Shown: in pieces, positions 6,238-12,757 of the stretch | Layout: every line of letters starts with the position of its first letter | How positions within the stretch are numbered: position 1 is the stretch's first letter | Assembly: GCA_964589145.1 (NCBI GenBank) | Contig: CAZPSL010000052.1 | Span: forward strand, 1-12,757 | Origin: UBA11858 sp964589145 | GTDB taxonomy: Bacteria > Chloroflexota > Anaerolineae > Anaerolineales > UBA11858 | DNA length: 12,757 nucleotides | Direction: 5' to 3' | The notes under the pieces: generated by a model | What the model was told of the DNA's origin: nothing | The model's database searches: none | Seen by the model: only the letters and a program-made list of their open reading frames with translations | Position numbers and translations under genes: made by a program

Positions 6238-7803
6238 ATGAAAAAGACCCTCCCCATCCTCCTGCTCTTTCTCGCTTCGCTGGCGTGCAACCTGCCCTCG
6301 CAGGGATTTTCGGCCTCCGGGAACGCCTCGCCAACCCCGGACTGGGCGGCAACCCTGCGGGCTGCGGTCCCCTCCGGGACTCCCGTACCCGCGGCGGCGC
6401 TCCCCACCGGAACCGCGGCGGCACCCGTTATGGCGGAATCCACCCCAACCCGGCATGTCCCCTCGCCAACGCCCATCCCCCTGACCAGCAACACCCCGAT
6501 TTTGTACACATCTCAGGCCGGTGACACCCTCGAAACGGTCGCCTTCCGCTTTGGGGTGAGCCTGGATGAAATCGCCTCGCCCGACCCCATCCCGCTGGAG
6601 GGTTTTATCAATCCCAACCAGTTGCTGATCATCCCCAACCGGCTGGGGAACACCACATCCACGGGCAAACTGCTCCCCGACAGCGAGGTGGTTTACACGC
6701 TCTCGGCGGTGGGGTTCGACATGGACCGTTACGTCCGTGAGGCGGGCGGCTACCTGAGCGATTACAGCGAATACCTGGGGAGCATCGGGCAGTCCAGCGG
6801 GGTGGAGGTGATTGAGAAAATCGCCCTGGATAACTCGATCAACCCGCGGCTGCTGCTGGCGCTGCTGGATTACCAGGCCAACTGGGTGACCGGGCAGCCC
6901 GCGAACAAAACCGCCGAAGACTACCCCCTCGGGTACGTTGCCGAGCACAAGGAGGGTTTGCTGCACCAGATCATCTGGGCGGTGAACCAACTTTCTGCCG
7001 GTTACTATGGCTGGCGGGAGGGGCGCATTAACGAAATCCGTTTCAGGGACGGGGCAACCGCCCGCCTGGAGCCGACCCTCAACGCCGGAACGGTGGCGAT
7101 GCTGTACTATTTTGCCCAGGTGTACGACAGCCGCGACTGGCTTTACGCCACCAACCCGGAGGTCGGTTTCCCTGCCCACTACGAGCGGATGTTCGGCAAT
7201 TCCTGGGTGCGCGCTAACTCGGTGGAGCCGCTTTTTCCCCCAAATTTGCAGCAGCCCCGCCTGGAACTGCCGTTCATGTACAATCAGGTGTGGAGTTACA
7301 CTGGCGGCCCGCACGGTGCCTGGGAAAAAGACGGTTCCTGGGCGGCGATTGACTTTTCACCCGCCCGCTCGGAAAGCGGATGTGTGGAATCGAACGCCTA
7401 CGTCACCGCTTCGACCGCCGGGCTGGTGGTGCGCTCTGGCAACGGGGTGGTCGCGCTTGATACGGACGGCGACGGCTTTGAGCAAACCGGCTGGGTGCTG
7501 ATTTACCTGCATGTGGCAACACAGGACCGCGTTCCCAGCGGGACGTGGATCGAAACCGGCGATTTGCTGGGGCATCCTTCCTGCGAGGGGGGGCACGCCA
7601 CCGGCACGCACGTTCACATGGCACGCAAGTACAACGGCGAATGGATGGCCGCGGATGGCGCTATCCCGATGGTGTTGACCGGCTGGCGCGTCCACGCGGG
7701 GAGCAAGCCCTATGAGGGCACACTCACCCGCGACGGTGAGACGATCACCGCCAGCACGGTGGGGGCGTATTACAGCAAAATCGTGCGCGACCATTATCCG
7801 TAA
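6238..7803 (+). CDS. LysM / M23-type peptidase lipoprotein (second paralogue)
   Basis: A 521-residue paralogue of the preceding gene with the same order of parts: signal peptide with lipobox SLA-Cys17; Pro/Thr/Ala-rich spacer (20-85); a LysM-like domain (about 88-134, ILYTSQAGDTLETVAFRFGVS); an SLT-like helical segment (about 185-325); and a C-terminal M23-like domain (about 348-475). Likely zinc ligands are His359 (GGPHGAW), Asp372 (AAIDF) and His460 (THVH), with His425 and His458 as further active-site residues. In the SLT-like segment the first copy's EYQSGW is DYQANW (211-216), so the expected Glu is again Gln (213) and the following Ser is lost too. The two proteins share long blocks such as INPRLLLALLDYQ versus VNPRLLLAVLEYQ and DGDGxEQTGW, pointing to an old tandem duplication. 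The ATG at 6238 starts the signal peptide; a G-rich stretch with GGAGG at 6221 may act as the ribosome binding site. Confidence 0.87.
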   Translation: MKKTLPILLLFLASLACNLPSQGFSASGNASPTPDWAATLRAAVPSGTPVPAAALPTGTAAAPVMAESTPTRHVPSPTPIPLTSNTPILYTSQAGDTLETVAFRFGVSLDEIASPDPIPLEGFINPNQLLIIPNRLGNTTSTGKLLPDSEVVYTLSAVGFDMDRYVREAGGYLSDYSEYLGSIGQSSGVEVIEKIALDNSINPRLLLALLDYQANWVTGQPANKTAEDYPLGYVAEHKEGLLHQIIWAVNQLSAGYYGWREGRINEIRFRDGATARLEPTLNAGTVAMLYYFAQVYDSRDWLYATNPEVGFPAHYERMFGNSWVRANSVEPLFPPNLQQPRLELPFMYNQVWSYTGGPHGAWEKDGSWAAIDFSPARSESGCVESNAYVTASTAGLVVRSGNGVVALDTDGDGFEQTGWVLIYLHVATQDRVPSGTWIETGDLLGHPSCEGGHATGTHVHMARKYNGEWMAADGAIPMVLTGWRVHAGSKPYEGTLTRDGETITASTVGAYYSKIVRDHYP

Positions 7804-7866
7804 AGCGCGGGGAGCGGGGTGCAGATGGCGGATGGTGGAAAAAAACGCTGGAAGATGAAGCGTACC

Positions 7867-7911
7867 GGAACACCTGCCACGGGAACACTTGACACGAAAA
7901 CACCGGGTGCA
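7867..7911 (+). repeat. Short 15-bp repeat, about 2.5 copies
   Basis: GGAACACCTGCCACG (7867-7881) is followed by GGAACACTTGACACG (7882-7896) and then a weaker third unit beginning AAAACACCGG (7897-7911). Units one and two match at 13 of 15 positions. It lies about 60 bases after the stop of the second M23 gene, in a region with no gene. Confidence 0.55.
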
Positions 7912-7974
7912 GGCAAAAGATGTAGAAATTGAGCAAAATTCAGCATTGCATTGTCGAGTGTACCCCCACCCCCG

Positions 7975-8051
7975 GCCCCTCCCCCTACCCTCACCCCTAA
8001 CCCCTCGCCCACAGGGAGAGGGGAACCAAAGCGGAAATTTCGGGGAGGGGC
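7975..8051. repeat. 77-bp inverted-repeat element (copy 2) after the second M23 gene
   Basis: Outer arms GCCCCTCCCC (7975-7984) and GGGGAGGGGC (8042-8051) are perfectly complementary. An inner hairpin pairs CCCCTC (8001-8006) with GAGGGG (8018-8023). Bases 7988-8024 match 6087-6123 of the first element at 32 of 37 positions in the same orientation. The outer arms differ from copy 1, so only the core is clearly shared. No coding content. Confidence 0.65.
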
Positions 8052-8061
8052 GTGTTTGTCC

Positions 8062-8100
8062 GTTGTGTGTGCGGCGCACGAAGTGCGCCGCACACACAAC
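8062..8100. repeat. Perfect palindrome with 18-bp arms and GAA loop
   Basis: GTTGTGTGTGCGGCGCAC (8062-8079) and its exact reverse complement (8083-8100) flank the three bases GAA. The hairpin would be very stable. No T-run follows on the plus strand, so it is not a textbook intrinsic terminator, though it may still stop transcription from the second M23 gene or shield mRNA ends. The alternation of GT/CA bases and the GCGGCGCAC core suggest a dispersed genomic repeat unit. Confidence 0.9.
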
Positions 8101-8112
8101 AAAGAGTCCAGT

Positions 8113-8136
8113 CCCCCCTTCCCTGGGGAAGGGGGG
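8113..8136. repeat. C-rich/G-rich inverted repeat with 11-bp arms
   Basis: CCCCCCTTCCC (8113-8123) pairs perfectly with GGGAAGGGGGG (8126-8136) across a two-base centre. It sits 12 bases after the larger palindrome, making a third hairpin in this patch. With 8137 onward the remaining bases up to the promoter (about 8137-8228) hold no gene and nothing else I can name. Confidence 0.75.
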
Positions 8137-8228
8137 ATACAGGGGGGATGGGGCTCCAGAATACCACGGCTTGTTGGTAGATAACCATCTTTCTACAACA
8201 TTTGCCTGCACCCCCCATCCTTCAACCG

Positions 8229-8258
8229 TTCTTTTGTTTTGTGGTTTTCGGTTATAAT
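8229..8258 (+). promoter_or_regulatory. Sigma70-type promoter for the solute-binding fusion gene
   Basis: A perfect TATAAT -10 box lies at 8253-8258. The best -35 candidate is TTCTTT at 8229-8234 with an 18-base spacer, a weak match to TTGACA. The surrounding 30 bases are T-rich in an otherwise GC-rich region. Transcription would begin near 8265, giving a leader of about 65 bases before the ATG at 8332. Confidence 0.6.
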
Positions 8259-8319
8259 GGAACCAGCCAGCAAAAAACAAGTGGCATCAGGGCCTGTGCA
8301 ATCAACGTGTGCAGGTGAT

Positions 8320-8325
8320 AAGGAG
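8320..8325 (+). promoter_or_regulatory. Ribosome binding site AAGGAG
   Basis: AAGGAG lies 6 bases before the ATG at 8332 and is the strongest Shine-Dalgarno in the window. It fixes the start of the solute-binding fusion protein. Confidence 0.85.
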
Positions 8326-8331
8326 TGAAAG

Positions 8332-10185
8332 ATGAACAGCCAACAGATCCCTGAAAAACCCCAGGACCCGGAACCGCGCCAGGTTGAGGGAGAAATCCGG
8401 CAGGAGAAGAAAACCAGCCCTTGGCTCTGGGTGCTAATCATCAGCGTTGCAGCCGCCATTTGTGCAGGCGGTGCGCTGATTTTGCTTTCCAGTCGCCAGC
8501 CGGAGCCAGTTCCGCCACCCGTCGCCGGGGATGATTCCTGGGAGAAAGTGCAGACCGCAGGCGTGTTGCGGGTTGCCACTGCCGCGGATTACCCGCCTTT
8601 TGAATACTACAATCAGGATTATCAGATTGATGGCTTTGACCCCGCCCTGATTCGCGAGATCGGCGCAAAACTGGGTGTGCGCGTAGACATCGCCGATTAT
8701 GCTTTCGAGGGGCTTGGCGTCACGTTATCAGTTGGGCAAGCGGATGTTGCCATTGCCGCCCTTTCTGTTACTCCGGAGCGGGAAGCGGTGGTTGATTTTT
8801 CCAATATCTATTACGTTGGAGAAGGCGGCATCCTGGCGCGCCTTGATGCCGAAATCGGACCGGTTTCCGATCCGTCACAACTGGCCGGGCTGCGCGTCGG
8901 GGTACAGAAACGCTCGGTTTACGAGCACTGGGCGCAGACCGTACTCGTGGATGGCAATATCATCCCATCCGAAAACCTGTTGGCTTATGCCAAACCGGAA
9001 CATGCGATCAACGATTTGCGCCAGAGTCGGCTGGATGTGGTGATTCTGGATTTGCAACCCGCGATTGCTGCACTCTCTCAGGGTGATCTTGTCCTGGTGG
9101 GGCAGGGCGTGGGGCAGCAGCGGCTGGCGATTGCTGTTCCCAAGGGGGCGAACGCCCTGCGGGATCAGATCAACCGGGCTTTGCTGGAACTCCAGAACGA
9201 GGGCAAAATCACCGAACTGGCAACCCGTTACCTCGGCCTGTCCCCCGACGACGTGATTCCTCCACCGACCCCCGCCCCCACCCCGGCAAATACGCCCGAA
9301 CCGACTCTGGTACCATCCCCTGCTCCCTGCGTGGACGCGATGGAATTCATCGAAGACCTGAACTACGACGATGAAGGCCTGACAAACTTCCCTGACCTCG
9401 ACCCTGGCGAGGCTTTCCAGAAGGGCTGGCGCATCAAAAACGTCGGTACCTGTACCTGGACGAGCGGCTACTCCATCCAGTACGCCCACGGGAATGACCC
9501 CGATGCGCAGATGCAGGGCCAGCCGACCGCCATCCAGGGCGAGGTGGCACCTGGACAGACCTATGACCTGTACGTCAACCTGGTCGCTCCCGACCGCCCC
9601 GGCGAGCAGTTTGTCGGCTACTGGCAGATGTACAACGCTTTGAGCACGCCTTTCGGGCAGACAATTTGGGTTGCCATCGAGGTGCGGAACCCCGCCCCGG
9701 AGGAGCCGACCGCCACGGTGCCGCCCGCGCCCACGGAGACTCCTCTCCCCGCGCCGACCGAGACCCCGCCGCCTCCGCCCACCGAAAAGCCCGGCGCGGA
9801 TTTGCGGCAGATGCCCTGGAAACTGGTCGGCTATCTTGCCAACGCGGATGACGACGCACTCACCCCGCCCAACCCCGATACGGAGATCACTCTCTTCTTC
9901 GCCGAGGACGATACCTTTGGCGGTAACGGTGGCTGCAACGACTACAACGGGCGTTACGTCACCGACGGCACCGCGCTCTCCCTCACCGACGTTGTCATCT
10001 CGCGGCAGATCTGCGAGCAGCCGGAGGGCGTGATGGAGCAGGAAGCGGCCTATATGAGCGTGCTGGGCATCGTGGAAGAATACCGCATCAACGAGCGGCA
10101 CCAGTTGGAGTTCATCCGCTACATCACGGATGATAAGGGGCAGCGCGTTCCCAAGGTCATCCTGATGTACGATCCCAAACCGTAA
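8332..10185 (+). CDS. Membrane-anchored family 3 solute-binding / NBR1-like Ig / META fusion protein
   Basis: A 617-residue envelope protein with three unrelated domains. After a charged 30-residue tail, residues 31-53 form one membrane segment with no lipobox, so the tail is cytosolic and the rest outside. Residues 70-305 are a family 3 solute-binding domain of the amino-acid type: ADYPPFEYY (85-93), TPEREAVVDFS (147-157) with Arg150 for the ligand carboxylate, and Asp240 (VILD) for its amino group. A Pro/Thr linker (308-332) leads to an Ig-like domain (about 334-452) with four spaced Trp (366, 376, 431, 446), typical of the NBR1-like fold. A second linker (454-488, PAPTETPLPAPTE type) leads to a META/HslJ-like domain (490-617) with the GGCNDYNGRY motif (533-542) and Cys561. 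No permease or ATPase lies nearby, so it may sense or capture a ligand rather than feed a known ABC transporter. It has its own promoter. The domain calls are firm; the overall role is unknown. Confidence 0.85.
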   Translation: MNSQQIPEKPQDPEPRQVEGEIRQEKKTSPWLWVLIISVAAAICAGGALILLSSRQPEPVPPPVAGDDSWEKVQTAGVLRVATAADYPPFEYYNQDYQIDGFDPALIREIGAKLGVRVDIADYAFEGLGVTLSVGQADVAIAALSVTPEREAVVDFSNIYYVGEGGILARLDAEIGPVSDPSQLAGLRVGVQKRSVYEHWAQTVLVDGNIIPSENLLAYAKPEHAINDLRQSRLDVVILDLQPAIAALSQGDLVLVGQGVGQQRLAIAVPKGANALRDQINRALLELQNEGKITELATRYLGLSPDDVIPPPTPAPTPANTPEPTLVPSPAPCVDAMEFIEDLNYDDEGLTNFPDLDPGEAFQKGWRIKNVGTCTWTSGYSIQYAHGNDPDAQMQGQPTAIQGEVAPGQTYDLYVNLVAPDRPGEQFVGYWQMYNALSTPFGQTIWVAIEVRNPAPEEPTATVPPAPTETPLPAPTETPPPPPTEKPGADLRQMPWKLVGYLANADDDALTPPNPDTEITLFFAEDDTFGGNGGCNDYNGRYVTDGTALSLTDVVISRQICEQPEGVMEQEAAYMSVLGIVEEYRINERHQLEFIRYITDDKGQRVPKVILMYDPKP

Positions 10186-10205
10186 GCGCCGTTTTCCCGA
10201 ACCCA

Positions 10206-10242
10206 AAAGGACTGCCAGTCCTGTCAGGACTGGCAGTCCTTT
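10206..10242. terminator. Bidirectional terminator-like palindrome between convergent genes
   Basis: AAAGGACTGCCAGTCCTG (10206-10223) and its exact reverse complement (10225-10242) are separated by a single T. The stem is flanked by A-rich (AAAA, 10205-10208) and T-rich (TTT, then TTTT at 10245-10248) sequence. It lies 20 bases after one stop codon and 40 bases before the other, as expected for an intrinsic terminator serving both strands. Each arm itself contains a near-palindrome (GGACTG-C-CAGTCC), so two small hairpins are an alternative fold. It may also be a dispersed repeat. Confidence 0.8.
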
Positions 10243-10281
10243 GATTTTCCCAGACGTTTCGATGCCCGGCCTCGAAGGGGG

Positions 10282-12453
10282 TTATGCCACCACCTCGAAG
10301 GTGCTGCCCAGTCCCTCGTCAGAACTGGGGCCGACCCACACCTGGAACGCGCCCGGCTCCACCTTGTAGCGCATCTCCAGGCCGTGGAAACCGAGCGACT
10401 GCGCGGGCACTTCAAAGGTCACAGTGGCACTCTCGCCGGGTTCCAGGGCAATTTTGCGGAAGGCTTTGAGTTCCTTCACCGGGCGGGTGACCTCCCCAAC
10501 CCGGTCGCGCAGGTAAAGTTGGGCAATCTCCTCCCCGGCGCGGTCGCCGCGGTTGCTGATTTTGACGGAAACTTTCAGGGCGGAATCCGGTTTCACTTTG
10601 GGGGTCAGCACCCGCAAATCCGAGTAATCGAACCGGGTGTAGGAAAGCCCAAATCCGAAGGGGAACAGCGGGGTGTGGTCTTCATCCAGAAAATGAGAGT
10701 GGAAATACTGGTCGAACTGGAATCCGCCGCGGCCATCAGGAGGACGTCCGGTGTTTTTGTGGGCGTAATAAACCGGAATCTGACCCTCCGCCCGCGGCCA
10801 GGAGGCGGTCAGTTTCCCGCTGGGATTTTCCCGCCCCAGCAGGAGATCGGCCACCGCCGGCCCGGTGCGGACTCCGCTCTGCCAGGCGCACAGGATGCCC
10901 GGAATGTTCTCCGCCATCCAGGGGATGACCAGCGGGCGCCCCGTGACCAGCACCACCACCACCGGCGTGCCCGCGGCGTGGACGGCTTCGAGCAAAAACT
11001 GCTGCTTGCCCGGCAGCCCGAGATGCGCCCGCGAGTGCGCCTCCCCGCTCATGGATTCGGCCTCGCCCAGCACCATGATCACCAGGTCGGCTTTTTGGGC
11101 GGCGGTGACCGCGGAGATGGTGCTGGCGGGATGCTTGCCGTCAATATCGCAGCCCTGGATGTAGGTCAGTTCCACCCCCTCCGGGAGGGCGGCGCGCAGA
11201 GCCTCGAGAATGGAGATGCTGTCCTCGTCGCGCCCGATGCCGTACCAACTGCCCAGAATTTCGTGGTGGTCATCGGCGAGGGGGCCAATGACGGCGATGC
11301 GGCGGGTTTTGGCGGGGTCAATCGGCAGGATGCCGCCCTGATTTTTGAGCAGCACCATGGATTTGAGCGCCGCCTTGTGGGCGGTTTGCAGGTATTCGGG
11401 CTTGAGGATGGCGGCCTCGGCGGCATCGGGGTCGGCGTAGGGCTTTTCGAACAGCCCCAACTGGATTTTCAGCCGCAGGATGCGCCGCACGCTCTCGTCC
11501 AGCAGACTTTCGGGGATTTCCCCCGCCTCGATCAGTTCCGCCAGATGACGGTGGTACGCGTCGGCGGTCATATCCATATCGGTTCCGGCGAGGAAGGCGC
11601 GGCGGGCTGCTTCCCGCAGGTTTTCCGCGACTCCGTGGACGAGCAATTCCTTGGTGGAAGCCCAATCGGAGAGTACTACGCCCTGGAAGTTCCATTCCTC
11701 CCGCAGGATTTTGCGCAGGGTGAGTGTGCAGACGGTGGCGGGTATGCCGTTGATCTCGTTGAAAGCGGACATCACGGTGCCCGCCCCGGCGTCGAAGGCG
11801 GCTTTGAAGGGCGGCAGCACCACATCCCGCAGGGTGCGCTCGGAGAGGTCGGCGGTGTTGTAGTCCTTTCCGGCTTCAGCCCAGCCGTAGGCGGCGAAAT
11901 GCTTGGGGCAGGCGGTCATGCGGTGCCCGTTGGAGAGTTCGCTCTGGAAGCCGCACACGCGGGCGGCGGCGAGCACCGCCCCCAGGTAGGGGTCTTCGCC
12001 CGCACCCTCGGCGATACGTCCCCAGCGGGGGTCGCGGGTGATGTCCACCATCGGGGCAAAGGTCCAGAACAGGCCGTTGGCGGTGGCTTCTTCGGCGGCG
12101 ATGCGGGCGGTCTCGGCAGCGAGGTCAGGGTCCCAGGCGCAGGCTTCCGCCAACGGGATGGGGAAGATGGTGCGGTAGCCGTGGATGACATCAGTGCCGA
12201 CCAGCAGGGGGATGCCGAGACGGCTTTCCTCCACGGCGACTTTCTGCAACGCGTTGATGTTGCGCACGCCGTGGATGTTGAGCACCGAGCCGGTCTGCCC
12301 CTCGCGGATGCGCGTCACCATCTCGGCGCGGTTGCCCTCGTGGACGAAAACCTGCACGGTTTGGCCGATTTTCTCGGCGAGGGTCATTTTTGCGAGGAGG
12401 GCATCCACGCGTTTTTCGGTTTCTGGGGTGGTGGTGTTGAAGTTGTGGGGCAT
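10282..12453 (-). CDS. Glycoside hydrolase family 3, beta-glucosidase type
   Basis: A 723-residue enzyme of the BglX-like type that in its family removes beta-linked glucose (or xylose) from the non-reducing end of oligosaccharides with retention of configuration. Domains: GH3 N-terminal barrel (about 14-335) with KHF (184-186) and the nucleophile Asp263 in VVLSDWAS; GH3 C-terminal domain (about 365-600) with the likely acid/base Glu471 in SGEAHSR; and a fibronectin-III-like domain (about 640-710). All core motifs are present and the length is normal. No signal peptide precedes the first conserved helix (ETEKRVDALLAKMTLAEKIGQ), so it is predicted to be cytosolic and would act on imported oligosaccharides, unlike periplasmic E. 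coli BglX. No Shine-Dalgarno is visible before the ATG at 12453-12451. It starts 27 bases after the stop of the upstream partial gene, suggesting co-transcription. The exact substrate cannot be told from sequence. Confidence 0.93.
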   Translation of the reverse strand: MPHNFNTTTPETEKRVDALLAKMTLAEKIGQTVQVFVHEGNRAEMVTRIREGQTGSVLNIHGVRNINALQKVAVEESRLGIPLLVGTDVIHGYRTIFPIPLAEACAWDPDLAAETARIAAEEATANGLFWTFAPMVDITRDPRWGRIAEGAGEDPYLGAVLAAARVCGFQSELSNGHRMTACPKHFAAYGWAEAGKDYNTADLSERTLRDVVLPPFKAAFDAGAGTVMSAFNEINGIPATVCTLTLRKILREEWNFQGVVLSDWASTKELLVHGVAENLREAARRAFLAGTDMDMTADAYHRHLAELIEAGEIPESLLDESVRRILRLKIQLGLFEKPYADPDAAEAAILKPEYLQTAHKAALKSMVLLKNQGGILPIDPAKTRRIAVIGPLADDHHEILGSWYGIGRDEDSISILEALRAALPEGVELTYIQGCDIDGKHPASTISAVTAAQKADLVIMVLGEAESMSGEAHSRAHLGLPGKQQFLLEAVHAAGTPVVVVLVTGRPLVIPWMAENIPGILCAWQSGVRTGPAVADLLLGRENPSGKLTASWPRAEGQIPVYYAHKNTGRPPDGRGGFQFDQYFHSHFLDEDHTPLFPFGFGLSYTRFDYSDLRVLTPKVKPDSALKVSVKISNRGDRAGEEIAQLYLRDRVGEVTRPVKELKAFRKIALEPGESATVTFEVPAQSLGFHGLEMRYKVEPGAFQVWVGPSSDEGLGSTFEVVA

Positions 12454-12480
12454 GGGATTGGGGATAGGGCGTTGGCTTTG

Positions 12481-12757
12481 TCAGGGGGTCTGGAACTGGA
12501 CGCGCCAGTCGGGAGCAGTTTCGGGGGCCGGGCTGCTCTCGCCGACGATCTCGAACCAGGTGTTGCCGGGGTGCAGTGGGAAACGGCTGCCATCCGGGTA
12601 GGCGATGGAGATGATTTCCTCGGCGGTGGTGCGCACCCAGATGGCTTCGTACATCTGCCCGTCGCGGAAAACGTAGGCTTTGCCGGAGCCGAGCAGGTCA
12701 ATTTCGATGATCTCCGGCTGGCGGCTGTAAAAACTGTACGGGGCGAACAAAATGACC
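12481..12757 (-). CDS. DUF3048-like lipoprotein, C-terminal part (5' end cut by window edge)
   Basis: The last 91 residues of a protein whose beginning lies outside the window; the frame stays open to the edge. Reading from the edge it runs VILFAPYSFYSRQPEIIEID, then LLGSGKAYVFRDGQMYEAIW, and near its end PDGSRFPLHPGNTWFEIVG. The combination of a GxGxAxVFRDG strand turn, an alternating W-rich segment and the LxPGxTWxEIV ending resembles the C-terminal domain of DUF3048 (YerB-type) lipoproteins, common in Chloroflexota and Firmicutes. Its function is unknown. A TTG at 12750 could be read as a start, but the family match and the open frame argue for truncation. It lies directly upstream of the GH3 gene in the same direction. 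The call is from memory of the family pattern, so moderate confidence. Confidence 0.65.
   Translation of the reverse strand, partial: VILFAPYSFYSRQPEIIEIDLLGSGKAYVFRDGQMYEAIWVRTTAEEIISIAYPDGSRFPLHPGNTWFEIVGESSPAPETAPDWRVQFQTP

Noticed and set aside
4441..7314. A 957-codon open frame on the minus strand across both M23 genes
   Set aside because: It is antisense to two genes with clear signal peptides, LysM and M23 motifs; it runs through the repeats and reads as low-complexity Gly/Val/Arg sequence. This is the usual mirror effect of GC-rich third codon positions.
7889..8257. Small plus- and minus-strand open frames in the gap between the second M23 gene and the solute-binding fusion
   Set aside because: They are translations of the palindromes and C-rich repeats, with no ribosome binding site or plausible protein features.

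Overview
The window looks like a 12.8 kb piece of GC-rich bacterial chromosome, most likely from the Chloroflexota (Anaerolineae-like). This is inferred from gene style, not from a search. The clues are lipoproteins with Pro/Thr-rich linkers, LysM plus M23 proteins of a type I associate with that phylum, a fused ADP-forming acyl-CoA synthetase, an NBR1-type four-tryptophan Ig-like domain, and intergenic regions full of G/C-rich palindromes and short tandem repeats. No phage, plasmid, transposase, CRISPR, tRNA or rRNA signature was seen.

Layout. Plus strand: a YgjP/DUF45-type zinc metallopeptidase (12-581); a TolB/WD40-like beta-propeller lipoprotein (693-2213); a fused ADP-forming acetate/acyl-CoA ligase (2222-4327); a repeat patch (4328-4512) with a G-rich 14-bp repeat followed by a 14-unit 8-bp repeat; two paralogous LysM/M23 cell-wall lipoproteins (4513-6027 and 6238-7803), each with a lytic-transglycosylase-like segment whose expected catalytic Glu is Gln. 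Related inverted-repeat elements of about 75 bp lie on both sides of the second paralogue. A 528-bp gene-free region (7804-8331) holds stacked palindromes and then a clean TATAAT promoter and AAGGAG ribosome binding site for a three-domain envelope protein (8332-10185): membrane anchor, family 3 solute-binding domain, NBR1-like Ig domain, META domain.

An 18-bp-arm palindrome (10206-10242) separates this convergent unit from the minus-strand genes: a cytosolic GH3 beta-glucosidase-type enzyme (10282-12453), preceded by a 5'-truncated gene resembling the C-terminal domain of DUF3048 lipoproteins (12481 to the window edge).

Taken together: four of the eight genes encode predicted envelope or cell-surface proteins (one propeller, two wall-binding M23 proteins, one anchored solute-binding fusion), beside two metabolic enzymes (ATP-forming acyl-CoA cleavage, oligosaccharide hydrolysis) and one soluble protease-like protein; the truncated eighth gene is probably envelope too. 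I see no multi-gene defence or biosynthetic system. The most unusual items are the solute-binding/Ig/META fusion, the Glu-to-Gln change shared by the M23 paralogues, and the repeat architecture around them.
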